Assembly (NCBI GenBank): GCA_947044405.1
Contig: CAMRHE010000021.1
Span: 11,950,501 to 12,014,500, forward strand
From: Leptodactylus fallax
Taxonomy: Eukaryota > Chordata > Amphibia > Anura > Leptodactylidae
DNA length: 64,000 nt
Direction: 5' to 3'
The notes beneath the pieces are model-generated. The model searched no databases, was not told where the DNA came from, and was given only the letters and a program-made list of their open reading frames with translations. Below, one piece after another: positions 34,398 to 45,861 of the stretch; positions within the stretch are counted from its first letter, which is position 1, and the number at the start of each line of letters is the position of its first letter. The translations under genes and the position numbers were made by a program.

Positions 34398-35213
34398 TCA
34401 TAATGCTGCTGCATAAGCTGTGGCAGGGTAAGGGTCCAACTGAGGTTTTCCCATGCCCGGGAATAGAATGTAGGCTAAGGGGGGCTGCAGTCCCGGACTG
34501 GGCCATCCTGTGCAGTTACATGGGATCATATAGCCGGGATTTCCAGGAGAGGGGTGAGAATGAGTGTGACCTCCACTGGCAGCCGCTGCTGCAGCTGCAG
34601 CAGCTGCCACTCCTGGGAAGGCCCCTCCACTGGACTGTGGGTAACCGAGAGACGAAGCATAGGGGAGAGAGGACGAGCTGGATGTGATCTCTGCCATCTT
34701 TGAGCTCAGGTCAAACAGGGAGTAGGGGCTAGAAGCGCTGCCAGCCGCCGCTGCAGCAGCCGCTGCCGCCGCTGCAGCAGAAGGTGGGAAGAAGACCCGC
34801 GCTGCAGCCGCTGCAGCTGCCGCTGCTGCCTTCTCCGGATTGGAGAGCAAAGAGTCTGTAAGTGCCCCGGCACCGTGTAAACCGGCGGCCTTTAGTCCTT
34901 CGTGGTCTCCAGCCAAGCTGTAAGGCATAGGAAAAGCAAACTTGTCTTTCTTTAGAAGAGTCTTGGGCTTCCTGCGGGGCCGGTACTTGTAGTCCGGGTG
35001 CTCCTTCATGTGCATGGCTCGTAGCCTCTTGGCCTCATCTATGAAGGGCCTCTTCTCTGACTCCGTCAACAGCTTCCACTCTGCTCCCAGTCTCTTGCTG
35101 ATCTCTGAATTATGCATTTTGGGGTTCTCCTGGGCCATTTTCCTCCTCTGAGCTCTGGACCACACCATGAAAGCGTTCATGGGTCTCTTCACATGGTCCA
35201 CCGGCTTAGACAT
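34398..35213 (-). CDS. sox21: SOX21, SoxB2-group HMG-box transcription factor
   Basis: A single-exon gene of 271 residues, close to the roughly 276 I recall for human SOX21. The start is the ATG at 35211-35213 (purine at -3): the protein then begins [18 protein letters not shown], and the open frame further upstream begins only at a GTG. The HMG box spans about residues 8-76; it bends DNA at ACAAT-type sites and is followed by a basic KYRPRRKPK stretch. Three polyalanine runs lie at 129-138, 146-157 and 203-212. A conserved C-terminal half includes [36 protein letters not shown] and a terminal AYAAAL. SoxB2 proteins act in the nucleus mainly as repressors, opposing SOX1-3 and promoting neuronal differentiation. 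There is no frameshift or truncation. Alanine codons are mixed (GCA, GCG, GCT, GCC), so the runs are not pure repeats. It is the only host gene in the window. Confidence 0.98.
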   Translation of the reverse strand: MSKPVDHVKRPMNAFMVWSRAQRRKMAQENPKMHNSEISKRLGAEWKLLTESEKRPFIDEAKRLRAMHMKEHPDYKYRPRRKPKTLLKKDKFAFPMPYSLAGDHEGLKAAGLHGAGALTDSLLSNPEKAAAAAAAAAARVFFPPSAAAAAAAAAAAAGSASSPYSLFDLSSKMAEITSSSSSLPYASSLGYPQSSGGAFPGVAAAAAAAAAASGGHTHSHPSPGNPGYMIPCNCTGWPSPGLQPPLAYILFPGMGKPQLDPYPATAYAAAL

Positions 35214-35960
35214 CTCCCTCCACCTGTCTCCGTACTCCACAGCAAGTCCGGGATGCTTCTTTCCAAATGTCAGAGAGTTGAAAAGAGTACAAGTCTATCA
35301 AGGTGTCATTCTAGTGAGAAGTTGACAAGGAACACTTGTGTCTAGGTGTCCTACAGTCACTTGTGGAGCAGGAGGAAGTGTTGGCCTCGCATTTAGCACT
35401 TGCAGCAGGTAGGAGAGTAGACACCTCTGGACTGTCTGGAGAGAACCAGAGAGAAAGTTATTGCCTGAGCAGAGGCAGACAGCAGTGACAGAGTGCTGAG
35501 GAGGTCCTGGTGACTGTGTGACACTAGCTGCTGGGCTGTCCTCTGACTCCTGACAGCAGATGTGCTCCCTCCTGTACACTCAGCAGCAGCAGCAGTCAGT
35601 CAATCACAGGAACAAGTGCAATGAGATGTCAGATCCCCGGAGTCCTGTGCTGTGAGCTTCCCAGTACATCCCCTCCAGCACCCTGCCTGGCCAGGCTCAG
35701 ACCCGCACACATGGCATCCTCTGCAGCGCACCCTAGTATCCGGAGCAGAGCTCAGCGCCGGGGGCACAAGTAGTAGTTGTCCAAGTTTCCTGCCTGCACC
35801 CTGCACTCCCCTCTCTGTGACTGCGAGGAAGCCAGAAAGGGATTTTTTTTGGGTAACTGAAACTGGGCGGGAGAGAAAGGTGGGTGTGTGATGGGGAAGT
35901 GTCTGGGAGGGGCTGGAGGAGCTCATTCACTGCCATGCTGCTCAGAGACCCCCTGCACCC
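35214..35960 (-). promoter_or_regulatory. sox21 5' UTR and proximal promoter region
   Basis: GC-richer than the window average and repeat-free, directly upstream of the sox21 ATG. I see no clear TATA box, which fits a CpG-rich developmental promoter. The transcription start cannot be placed from sequence. Open frames on both strands here lack known motifs. Confidence 0.45.
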
Positions 35961-36207
35961 TCACCTGTCAGCGGGCACTGCTGGGCGGCAGCAGCTTGTG
36001 TAAATAATACTAAAATATAGATAATATAGTGCAATAGTAATATAGTCTGAATGTGCGCCACTATGTACAGCATGTATATATATATATATCTATATATTGC
36101 GATTTATAGATTCATACACCCGTGTGTTACAAAGTTTCAGATCTTGGTTTACATGTGTATACTCCGCACCTTCCGACTTGCATCCACCTTCTATCGATCG
36201 CATTGGC

Positions 36208-36537
36208 TCTAGCCACCTGTACACACTATGCCCTGGCAGCACCCTGAATCTATGTGATGGGTGCTGCTGTAGGTCTAGCCATCTGTACACACTGTGCCCT
36301 GGCAGCACCCTGAATCTATGTGATGGGTGCCGCTGTAGGTCTAGCCATCTGTACACACTGTGCCCTGGCAGCACCCTGAATCTATGTGATGGGTGCTGCT
36401 GGAGGTCTAGCCACCTGTACACACTGTGCCCTGGCAGCACCCTGAATCTATGTGATGGGTGCTGCTGGAGGTCTAGCCACCTGTACACACTCTGCCATGG
36501 CAGCGCCCTGTGTCTATGGGATGGGTGCTGCCCAGAG
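36208..36537. repeat. 66-bp minisatellite, five units, upstream of sox21
   Basis: Units start at 36208, 36274, 36340, 36406 and 36472 with TCTAGCCA(C/T)CTGTACACAC. The first four are nearly identical and the fifth is diverged. Because 66 is a multiple of three and the unit lacks stops, both strands show long open frames (plus 36097-36795, minus 36090-36548) made of 22-residue repeats. It is 1.0-1.3 kb upstream of the sox21 start codon. Confidence 0.97.
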
Positions 36538-37452
36538 GGATTCCTCATCCGTCATGCTCTTGGCACCTGCAGCACTTCACACATGTTGTGTAGACACCAC
36601 GCCTGGAATGCCCTGCATTGTGCAGCTCTGTACGCAACTTCAACACCTTTCCTTTGTACGTGGGAATGTTTTTGTCTTAGCGCCATGTTTACACTTCCCT
36701 CAGATGTTATCTGGCGGCTATTAGTACCTACACATTGTTCTCTTCTGTACCTTCAACTCTTGAAAGCACAGAATATGTCACAAGTGTTTAAGTAACAAAT
36801 TGACTTGACATTCAGGACGGACTAGATCGCCCTGTTCGTGGCTTGTCAGTGTCAAGGTAGCGTGCCATTGTGGTATGTGCAGTGCCTTTAACGCCTTCAG
36901 TGCTGGAGTAATCTATCTAATCTGTTCAAACTTCGTTCAGGCTGTGCCCGTGATTATTAATATGGTGGGGTTAGAGGGCTGCCATAGCTCACATATTCTG
37001 CTAGGTATTTGCTGTGTAGTCTTCAGGTAGGAATGGGCCTCACCAGAAACAAGACAAGTCAGCCATAAAATTCCACAATAGATGGTTACCAAGGATGCAC
37101 TTTGCAGATCAGTTTTTCCATCGCTGTGAGGGAATTCACTTCGTACATAACTATGTATGTATGAGTTTATTTTCTGCGACTCACAACTTGGAGGGAAGCA
37201 GTGAGAGCGATCAGATGTTATTTCTAGAGGTTGCCGCTTATAAGGTGCCGATATCTTATTGGTGTATGGTTTCTGTCAGTCCCTATACATAGAATACTTT
37301 CATATCCATTTGGAAAAAGTGTGCTAAGCTTATTTGATTTGACCTAGAATAGAATACTGTGCTTTTTATGAAAAAAGATCTTATCTGTGTATCTGTCTGT
37401 ATGAATTAAATAGAATGTTCATCACCATCATCACATCACCTTTTCCAGTTTG

Positions 37453-37494
<42 letters not shown>

Positions 37495-38389
37495 AATTAA
37501 CTGCAGTATTCTACAAGTTACATTACCAATGAAGAGACCAATATGTGTATAAATATATATTTAAAGGTTAATATGAAGTTTTACTTTTGGTATATGGAAA
37601 ATGAGAGTCATTAAGGGCAAATGGTACCTGCAGAAGATCAGAGAAGGGAGTGGAGGGAGAAGTCTGCAACATGAATTCAAATACACAGGAAAAGGTATGT
37701 AACTGACAATCCATTGTTACTGCTACCTGGGATTACACAAATCTATTCTCTAACAGGTTTTATGAGAGCAGAAAATGGGTTATGTACCACTATAAATACA
37801 ATGTGCTTTTATTTTGTATACATAACATTGTTCTAACAAAATGGAGATAAATAAATCCCTAAATTATTTTATCTATCTATCTTAGGATCTGTCATTTTTC
37901 TCACATTACTCTCTCTCACATCTGTTTCCGTCATACCTCTATATGACATTTCTATATAATATTTAACAATATCTACTTAGCTTCTATCAAGGCTATGTGT
38001 GCTATTATTAAGTCTATTAGGTTTTTTATACTATTCTTCAAGGTGTGATTCAAACTACACATCTAAATTGCTACTCTAGAGTGTAAGTGAAAGTTTTATT
38101 TTTCACCAGATAAAATGTATGCCTGTCTGTCTATCTATGTATCATATTGGTACAAATATATCAACTGACAAACTAGGTACAATATGTATAATACATATAA
38201 TACATATGCAAATATTTACAAATAACCTCTACACTTGTGTTTAATATATATAAATTGGTCAAAATAAACAAATATATAATTTTGTAACTGATATGTTCAT
38301 AGAGGAAAGTTATATTTAATATTTAACAAGACAACATATGACAAAACATTCTAATTAAATATGTAAAAAGAGATCAGTTCTGTCATTTG
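36538..38389. other. Transposon-poor sequence upstream of sox21
   Basis: Contains (TA)n at 37458-37492 and short TATC runs near 37870. No transposon termini; several complex patches (for example 36800-37060) could be regulatory but show no decisive motif. Confidence 0.45.
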
Positions 38390-38800
38390 ACTGTAGTCGT
38401 ACAGTTCCTCACTCAATCTGCCTGTAAATTCTCCAAACCTTAAAATGCTGCATCCTTAGAGACAAGCTAAGAACAAACAGAACCTTCTAGCATTATATGC
38501 ATTTCTTGGGAGGCTCATAGCCACTAATCAGGGGGCAATTTCTAGAGAATAAACAGTACAAGAGCAATGGTTACAGTCTGATAACAATCTTCAGCTAATC
38601 ATTGTGAATGACTGAAAAGCTGCCTCACAAGCCCAGCAGACTTATCAACAGGCTGTATTTGTAATCCACTCTGTGTTTTTATCACTTTGTTTGTGCTCTA
38701 AAAGCGTATCCATACACTACCTAAGTAGCTGACATTTTCCTTTGTGTAGCCATCAGCCACCAATACCACATCATATTCAGCTGTCAAAAGTTGCCAGGCA
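38390..38800. promoter_or_regulatory. Candidate conserved enhancer block upstream of sox21
   Basis: Complex unrepeated sequence with AATGCTGCATCC, CACTAATCAGGGGGC, GAATAAACAGTACAAG, GATAACAATCTTCAGC (SOX-like) and CTAATCATTGTGAATG (homeodomain next to a SOX-like ATTGTG), and TTTGTAATCCACTC. About 3.2-3.6 kb from the gene's start codon. Inference from composition. Confidence 0.38.
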
Positions 38801-39254
38801 CTAATGCCATAAAGCTGTTACAGAGTACTGTCCTGTTTGTTGTATGCTTGGCCTGTGTGTTTGTGTGTGTTTGTATTGCTTATCAACACAATCTCTGTGT
38901 AAACTGCTAGAAAACAAGAAAAGCTTGTTCATAGTGAGGATGATTATATAACTCATCCCTTGGAATTCTAATTACTTATCTGTATACGCTCATTTGCATG
39001 CTTGTAAAAAGTTAGAGTATCTATTGTTCCCTGTAAATAATAACAGGCTGCCTTTAAGTATGTCACTTGTGAAGTCAATTCTAGGGTACTAAACAATTGC
39101 ACCATACCACAATATTCATAAGGAATTAGAAATTGTTTGTAAATATGTCTAGACTATTTCTTTGTGCTTATGGATAATAGAACTTGAAATCCGATAAGAT
39201 AATGGCTCCCACATAAAATATGAATTAGTTCTATAACCCATTCTGTCTTTACCC
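38801..39254. other. Unannotated complex sequence
   Basis: No transposon or array beyond a short TGTGTTTGTGTGTG run near 38857. Nothing coding recognised. Confidence 0.45.
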
Positions 39255-39430
39255 CCCTTTCTTCAAAGATCATAAGCTCTTGTGGGAAGTGCCCTCTATC
39301 TAGCTGTACCAGTTAATCACAATGTTAGTCTATTGTACTTGTTTTTGTGTATTTTGTATTATGTATGTAAACCTTCTTCAAATGTAAAGCACCATGGAAC
39401 AAATGGTTCTCTAAAAAATATATAAAAATA
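39255..39430 (+). repeat. Decayed SINE/LINE-tail-like repeat
   Basis: ATCATAAGCTCTTGTGGG, then TAAAGCACCATGGAACAAATGG, then an AT-rich tail. It follows the order of the repeat at 2842-3030 in diverged form. Confidence 0.45.
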
Positions 39431-40594
39431 TGTTTGTATTGTAAATTTCTAGGTGTATATACTATTACTGTATAGATGGCATTCATTGTTGTAGAATGTA
39501 CTGTTTTCAATTAAGCAGAGGCTGAGGGACCATTTACACAGATAAATGGCAGATAATCTGTCCATAATGAGTGCCAATTGAAAATGTACCAAGTCAGTTG
39601 GTGCTTGTTTATTATTTTTACAATTGTCAAGGATTTTTTTATATCAATAATTCTTCGTACAAAAGTTAATTTCCCTGCAGTTTCCAATAGTAACAGCAGC
39701 AAATATGGTGTTTTATCAATTATTTTTATGTCTCCATAAAAGATACAATCAACGATAAATGATGTTGTTTGATCACCGATATGCTTACATTGGACTATGA
39801 TTAGGAATGAATGTTGGACTAGTTATCACCACATGTAAATAGATGTTTAGACTAGGCTGATGTATAATGACTTATTCACACGCCTGCATTTCACGTAGCA
39901 GGTCGTTCACATTTTTCAATGACGATACAGAAGCATCCATTCATTTCAAAGTCATCATACGTAGGTTTGTTTTTCTTCGTGGGACTGTGGGTCCGTAAAA
40001 AAAAAAAATGTGTGCCTGGCCATATTTTGTCCCAGATGCGGATGCATTAAAGATGCATTACACCAATGCAAGTCTATGTGTTAAAAAAAGGATATTTAAC
40101 GGAGGAATAAAAGTTACATTTTATTTTTTGAGTGTGAGTCCAGAGCTTCAATATCCGGTTGCACCTGATATCCACTGGGCAGAAAATTACCAAGAATGTG
40201 GTGAGCTGAGTATCAATTTGTAGATTGAGAGTCATGTACTGTCTATGATTATCCTGACATCACACAGTGGCAAAATGTGGACGGGTGAATAAGACCTAAC
40301 AATTGTGTCTGAGCATATATTTTCCATGTTGAGCACAACTGAAGAAAAAGTTGTACATCTGCATTCAGAAGTTTTACAGAGACACATTGGGGAAAATGTA
40401 TTAAGACTGGGCTGATACAGTATTATAATATATGATTAGCTTGATCATCGCTATATGTAAAACAATGGTAACAATGGCCTATTGCTGTTTGGCAGCATTG
40501 TTGAGCAACTTGTGCAGTTCTCATTACAAGAAGGATATATGGGCCCTTTGTAGATTGTGTACTTGATGATAATGGAGTGCTAGCCATAGAGTAC
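39431..40594. other. Unannotated sequence, partly old repeat
   Basis: About 39880-40110 has phrases such as GACTGTGGGTCCGTAAAAAA reminiscent of old frog DNA repeats, without definable ends. No gene. Confidence 0.4.
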
Positions 40595-40800
40595 TTAAAG
40601 GGATTGTCTGGGATTAGAAAAATAAGCAGCTTTCATCCAACAATGGCACCAAATATGTCCACAGGTTATGTTTGGTATTGCATCCCAAACGCATTATCAG
40701 TGGAGTTAGGCAGAAAGCCAAGGCACAATCGCATGGATTGGTGTGGTATTGTTTTTGGAGGAAAGCATCCGCATTTTCTAATCCTAGACAACCCCTTTAA
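40595..40800. mobile_element. TTAA-flanked palindromic MITE, 206 bp
   Basis: TTAA at 40595-40598 and 40797-40800. The ends AAGGGATTGTCTGGGATTAG and CTAATCCTAGACAACCCCTT are inverse copies. Confidence 0.82.
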
Positions 40801-41468
40801 TTCATATCCATTCATAAATGTTCTCACTGGTGCAATCTAAATAGTTATATACTGTATATATGTATATGTTACTTTAAGAATTGGTAATGTATTGTTACAT
40901 TAATTTAAATAAGTGATACAATGCATTCTTAAATTCACACAGGACTATAGTTACAGTTCTACAAGTTGGGTTACCAATAATATATATGTACCAGTTCTAT
41001 ACTGCAAACATAAATAGCACCACTTTACCACATACATAAATCATAAAGCTATATTGCACATAGAATATTGTGTTGCAATATCCCATACATACATAGTACT
41101 GCTATATTGCATACATATATAGTATTGCTATATGATACATACACAGATGTACACCTACAATACACACACATATATGTACACTTTATACTCACAAATAACA
41201 ACACACACACACTATATATATATGTATACTGTATAGATATATATTAATACACATTACATACACATACATATACATTACACACATACATACACAAATTAGA
41301 CTACCATATATACACAGTACATTTACAAACACAGTTTCATACAGATTAACACACATTACATACATATACCTACACCACACACACTGTTCAGACACATGCA
41401 TATGCATAACACACATGCATACTGTACACATTACATACATATCGTATAATTACACTCATTACAAATCC
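40801..41468. repeat. AT- and ACATA-rich simple-sequence region
   Basis: From about 41030 to 41450 the sequence is dominated by ACACATACATA/TATATGTAC-type degenerate tandem motifs. The minus-strand 83-codon frame here is an artefact of TGTATG repeats. Confidence 0.7.
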
Positions 41469-41883
41469 TTAAAGGGGTTGTCCAGTTTCAGACCAATATT
41501 AATAGAGAAATAGTAGGATAGGAGATAACTTCATGATCAGTGGGGGTTTGATTGCTGGGATACGAACCAATCCTGAGAATAGGGCTCTGGATACATGTCC
41601 TGATGGAGCAGCAAGGCTATTATGAGCCCTGCCACTCCATTCATACTCTAGAGAAGTGCCAGAGTTAGGTGAGTGCTGTACTTAGCTATCTCCAGTGCTC
41701 CCATAGAGAACCACTAGAGCTGAAGGGCACATACTTGGCTTGTAGCTGCATCAGGACAGGAGGACTAGACCTCAGTTTTTGGGAACAATTGGGGGTCCCA
41801 GCAGTTGGACCCCCCACTGATCATGACGTTATCCCCTATCCTATTGTTTGGATATAACTTCAAAACTTTGTGCAACCCCTTAA
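41469..41883. mobile_element. TTAA-flanked palindromic MITE, 415 bp
   Basis: TTAA at 41469-41472 and 41880-41883. Ends AAGGGGTTGTCCAGTTTC and TTTGTGCAACCCCT are inverse. Inner arms AGGATAGGAGATAACTTCAT and ATGACGTTATCCCCTATCCT pair, as do GATCAGTGGGGG and CCCCCACTGATC. Confidence 0.85.
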
Positions 41884-42479
41884 ATTTTGTTTTTGTTGTA
41901 TGAAATGTATGTATAGTATGAGTACACCCTAGTACACACACATAGTAACACAGAAAAAATGCAGAGAATGAAAAGAAATCTATTCACATGAGAAAACAGA
42001 TCTGTCTGTCTTTCTAGGGGGAAAAAGGAAAATGATTATAGCAATACAAATAATATATCTATAAGCATTTACATAAAATACTCATGTTTATTGTCAATAA
42101 TTGTATCAGCTTCTTTGTTAGGTATTATAAAATGTTTCACATATGTCAAATATGTGAAAACTGCATATTAACAGTCATTTCAAGGTCTAATAAATGTAAA
42201 GAGTTAAATCTCATGCAAAAAGAATGATTAAAATGTTCTAATATCAATAAGTTTGACTACAGTCTAGCCCTGGGGAATGGTAATATACATTAGATTTTAA
42301 TGCAGAAATTATTTATTTGATCAAGAGCGCTGCCGTAACACAGTATTAGAAATGATGATGTTAGAATTGAGTTCTGTATAATTTTCCACCACTTTTTTCC
42401 ATTTACCTTCTACTAATATATATTGTAACATTAATAGACTATATTACCATAGTGAATTATGAAAATGTATTGGAATTAA
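41884..42479. other. Unannotated AT-rich sequence
   Basis: No transposon ends. About 42060-42340 is complex and includes CAATAATTGTATC and GAATGATTAAAATG words; possible regulatory sequence without further support. Confidence 0.35.
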
Positions 42480-42760
42480 TTTGGTTTCTTCACTTTGTGC
42501 AATTGATAGCAGAATACAGTAGATTATTATGTATTTTCATAAATACAGGACTATTTCCTTTCATCTGCCCCTACATCATCGTTACAATGGAAATGTAATA
42601 CATGGCACAGTAAGCCTAATCATGTAATGACAAAGCACTGAAATAAGCTCTTAGTTATTCAGATATAGGACATTTAGCACATAACAAGTCATACTAGTAA
42701 TAGCTAATGCCTCTTATGATGACAAAAGTCCTATATGATACTTTACAGGTCTTGTACCAT
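42480..42760. promoter_or_regulatory. Candidate regulatory block
   Basis: Complex unrepeated sequence with GTGCAATTGATAG, ATCGTTACAATGGAAATG (SOX-like ACAATGG), CTAATCATGTAATGAC and AGTAATAGCTAATGCC. About 7.4 kb upstream of sox21. Composition-based inference only. Confidence 0.3.
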
Positions 42761-42906
42761 TCAGTCTGCACAAGAAAAAAATGACCATTTGTCATTCAAT
42801 TGCTGACATTTTCTTTCTGTTGATAGATAGTTGTGTGTATATAAAGGCTAGACACTTGACAAAATCTCCCATTATAACAGTAAATTAAAGTGTTATGCAA
42901 ATGCAT

Positions 42907-42921
42907 AGAGAGAGAGAGAAA

Positions 42922-42974
<53 letters not shown>

Positions 42975-42980
42975 AAAAAA
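42907..42980. repeat. (GA)n/(GAAA)n microsatellite
   Basis: A short GA run followed by about 14 GAAA units; the serine/phenylalanine-rich minus-strand frame across it is an artefact. Confidence 0.95.
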
Positions 42981-43509
42981 AGACTATCATATAGAAAAGG
43001 GTGAACATCCAAGGGTCCCAGCCAAGAACATATTTACAGTAAAATGAGTGTGTCTATAAGGTTATGTTTTTTTGACGTGTTAATTATAAACAAAATATCT
43101 AGAAATAAAATTCTGTCTACTCTGAGTCCATACTGATGTGATTGCCAGATGGTCATGATGGTCGTGCATTTCTAATAATAAGCTAGCCTGATATACAGAC
43201 ATATACTAATATCTTCATAAGGACACAGTACAACATCGTTGCACACACTAGGAAAAAATATATTGTATGTTTCATCTATCACATTTTATAATGTAATTAC
43301 CAACATAAATAACTAATAGTAATAGACTACCAATATTTGTAGTTAATTTAGAGGTTATATCAGATATTGCAAATCTGTGACAACACTTGAGACTAGTGGA
43401 AGAAGCTTTCTAAGGTCAAGCAGATGGCTCTGTGCACAGTCCTTGTTGACCCAGACAGATCTGATATTGATGACCTTTTCAAAGAATAGACCATCAGTAT
43501 CAAATCTTG
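42981..43509. other. Unannotated sequence
   Basis: No gene or repeat recognised. Confidence 0.45.
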
Positions 43510-43842
43510 GAAAACCCCTTTAGGCGGAAAAGACTGCGTCGTAAACGTATCCACGTCGAATTTTCCTCTGTGGACTTTTTGTTTCTATTATACCTATATG
43601 GAAAACGCCAGTGTTTCCGTAGGTATAATTGACATATTGCGATTTGCAAAAATGGGAGCATATATGAAATCGCAACATTTCCGCTGCAGATTTTTTTATG
43701 CAATGTGTAGATGGGATTAGCCAGAATCCCATCCACTTTGCAGTTAATGTAAAACACAGCATTTTTGCCGTGGCGTTTTACATTAACATTATTTCCCGTG
43801 GCCAAAACTCTGTGTGCTTGCAATGTGTGGCCCCGGCCTTAG
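43510..43842. mobile_element. Palindromic MITE, second family (GGATGGGATT...AATCCCATCC centre)
   Basis: The centre reads GATGGGATTAGCCAGAATCC with its inverse. Arms carry TAAAACACAGCATTTTTGCC and CGCAACATTTCCGC words. The right end is AATGTGTGGCCCCGGCCTTAG. Related copies: 45862-46146, 49134-49400 and probably 58074-58250. Confidence 0.65.
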
Positions 43843-44589
43843 TCAATTTCTATGAATGCAGACTATTTTTTTTAATGTACTTTATGTTGGCTATGGCATA
43901 AAGCACAGTGCGGTATAGTACAGTTTGATGGGGCATTTAGATTTTTTTCATCTGCAAGCATGCAGGTTGTTTTTCTGTTGCAAATTGTCTGTATGCTACA
44001 AAAATCCACATAACCAGTGTCCATCGCGAGCTAGAAGTATTTAAGCCATTAATGTGATACATAAAGGAAATATTTCTGACACATGGAATTATATTTCTTT
44101 CATGGTTTTTGATATACAGATATCATTCCATTAATCCTCTTGAAGCACATACCCTTTTAATATATAGCCCTCTGGGTATTTGGTCTAAACTGTTGGTTTC
44201 TGGTTACTCCCTGATTCATTTCTTACTCTTTTGTGCTTCTTGTACATTTTTGCCCTGTGGCTTTGAATGAAATGAAGTGTGGTTGATAGTCAGCGCTGGT
44301 TTCATATGAACAGTCAAGGTACTTTTGCATCACTTTGAAAGAAAAGTTTTAACTTCACTTATTAGGTATGAAATTATTGCTCTACGTGGAACTTAAGATG
44401 TTATGAAATGCAATTATATAAAGGATACAGGGATCAATATAATTTGCGTATAGTAAGCTCTTTCTAATTGCATTGTGGAGATGAAAATGCCTTTTCACAG
44501 ATTTGAAAGGGTAGACAATGAAATATTTGTAAAGCAAGAACATATTTGTAATTTCTTTATTTCTCAATTTCCCTGCTTTTTCTTTCTTA
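43843..44589. other. Unannotated sequence
   Basis: No gene, array or clear transposon end. Confidence 0.45.
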
Positions 44590-44745
44590 TTTATTTTGCT
44601 CCTTGATATAACCCCAACATATTCTGCAGTGTTATACAGATATTGTCAACACTGTCCCAAGTAGGGCTCACAGTCTAAATTGCCTATGAGTATGTTGTTT
44701 AATAAGGCCTTTTTTCATCCATCAGGTACAAAATTCTCACATTGT
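44590..44745. repeat. Fragment of a dispersed frog repeat
   Basis: ATATTCTGCAGTGTTATACAG and GGGCTCACAGTCTAAATTGCC are phrases I recognise from an abundant frog repeat whose consensus has 'GGGGCTCACAATCTAAATTC'. Name not claimed. Confidence 0.5.
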
Positions 44746-44822
44746 ACACAGTGGGGCAGATTTACTAATATTGTCTAGTAGAATACAATAGAACAGGTAG
44801 TAGCTCACAGCGACTCATACTT

Positions 44823-45560
44823 ATGATTAGAAATGGGCAAACTGATTCAATAAGAGATGGATTTGACCCAAATATCCCAAAATGTATGTTTTTAGCAAAA
44901 CCAAAACCTTTGCAATTTGTCTTGGATGAACTAAAATGGCCATTGTGACATGCATTGCACAGTGAAAATACAGAGAACACGTGTTTGTGATGTTGGCTGG
45001 CTTCTGGCATCACCTGACAGCCTCTCAGCCAATAATAAGTGGTAGATGGAGACCTTACAGTGCTGATGTCACAGACACATGAGATTTTAGCTGAGGAAGA
45101 CAGAGCCATTTTGGGATGTGTTCAAACTTGTGCCATCATCACTGCACGATCCAAAGCAATAGCTTCATTTTGTACTGGAAAATCAGCAACCGTGCAATAG
45201 AACTACAGAATAATATGAGGAGGACAAGTGGAACGAGGTTAATTAGATTTATTCAAGGAGGATAGGCAGAGACATCATAGGAGTGGTGGGAGGGAGAATT
45301 TTTCTGCGTTGTGCTGTGAAAGCCTGTGACTGCACAGATCCCCACACACACTGGACAGTTAACTATTTCACTGTCAATAATCTAATTTTGTTAAGTCTTT
45401 TTTTGCAATAGAGCAACTTTTTTGCAATACAGTGTCTGATTTGCCATTGCCCATTACTATTACTGTATGTTGCAGCACTGTGACTTTCCTCAGATTGTCT
45501 TACATTGTTTTTACTGACAAAGTCAGTCCTGTTAGTGAAAAATCTTTGGTTAAAGTTTTG
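44823..45560 (+). mobile_element. hAT-like element copy, 5' part (pair of 56175-56930)
   Basis: Long collinear similarity to 56175-56930. Shared phrases in order: GCAAAACCAAAACC, CTTCTGGCATCACCTGA, GATGTCACAGACACA, GACAGAGCCATTTTG, AACTACAGAATAATA, ACACTGGACAGTT, CAGATTTGCCATTGCC and GACAAAGTCAGTC. The left end, ATTAGAAATGGGCAAAC, resembles the TAGAGATGAGTGAA hAT terminus. No transposase in this stretch. Confidence 0.65.
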
Positions 45561-45589
45561 TTTGAGCAATAGTATTTTTATTCATTAAA

Positions 45590-45860
45590 TACATACAAAA
45601 AACATTCTAATGACACAGTATGTTGTAGTCTGAAAAATCTGCATTTGTTAAAGGTTTCTTGTTAACCAATATATACAAAGTGCCATTCTACCTGTAAAAA
45701 AACAAAAAAACAAGCTGACTGACACAGTATGATGTAGTCTGAAAAATCTCAGTTTATGTTTTCTTTTGTTAATCAATACACGCAAAGTGCCATTCTGATT
45801 GCAAAGAACAAACAAACTGAATAATGCAGCAAGTTGTACTCTGAAAAAAATATATTTGTT
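45590..45860 (+). repeat. Tandem array of about 110-bp units inside the hAT-like element
   Basis: Units contain TGACACAGTATG(T/A)TGTAGTC, then TGAAAAATCT, then GTTAAC/TCAATA and GCAAAGTGCCATTCT. Two full units and a partial one are present. The same unit type forms the array at 57740-58073. Confidence 0.65.
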
Positions 45861-45861
45861 T

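Noticed and set aside
34403..34687. Open frame antisense to sox21
   Set aside because: Shadow of the GC-rich alanine codons on the coding strand.
35214..35240. N-terminal nine-residue extension of SOX21
   Set aside because: It would need a GTG start; the next codon is an ATG in good context and gives the familiar [12 protein letters not shown] start.
36097..36795. 232-codon open frame (and a 152-codon one on the other strand) over the minisatellite
   Set aside because: Product of five in-frame 66-bp repeats without stop triplets; no known domain.
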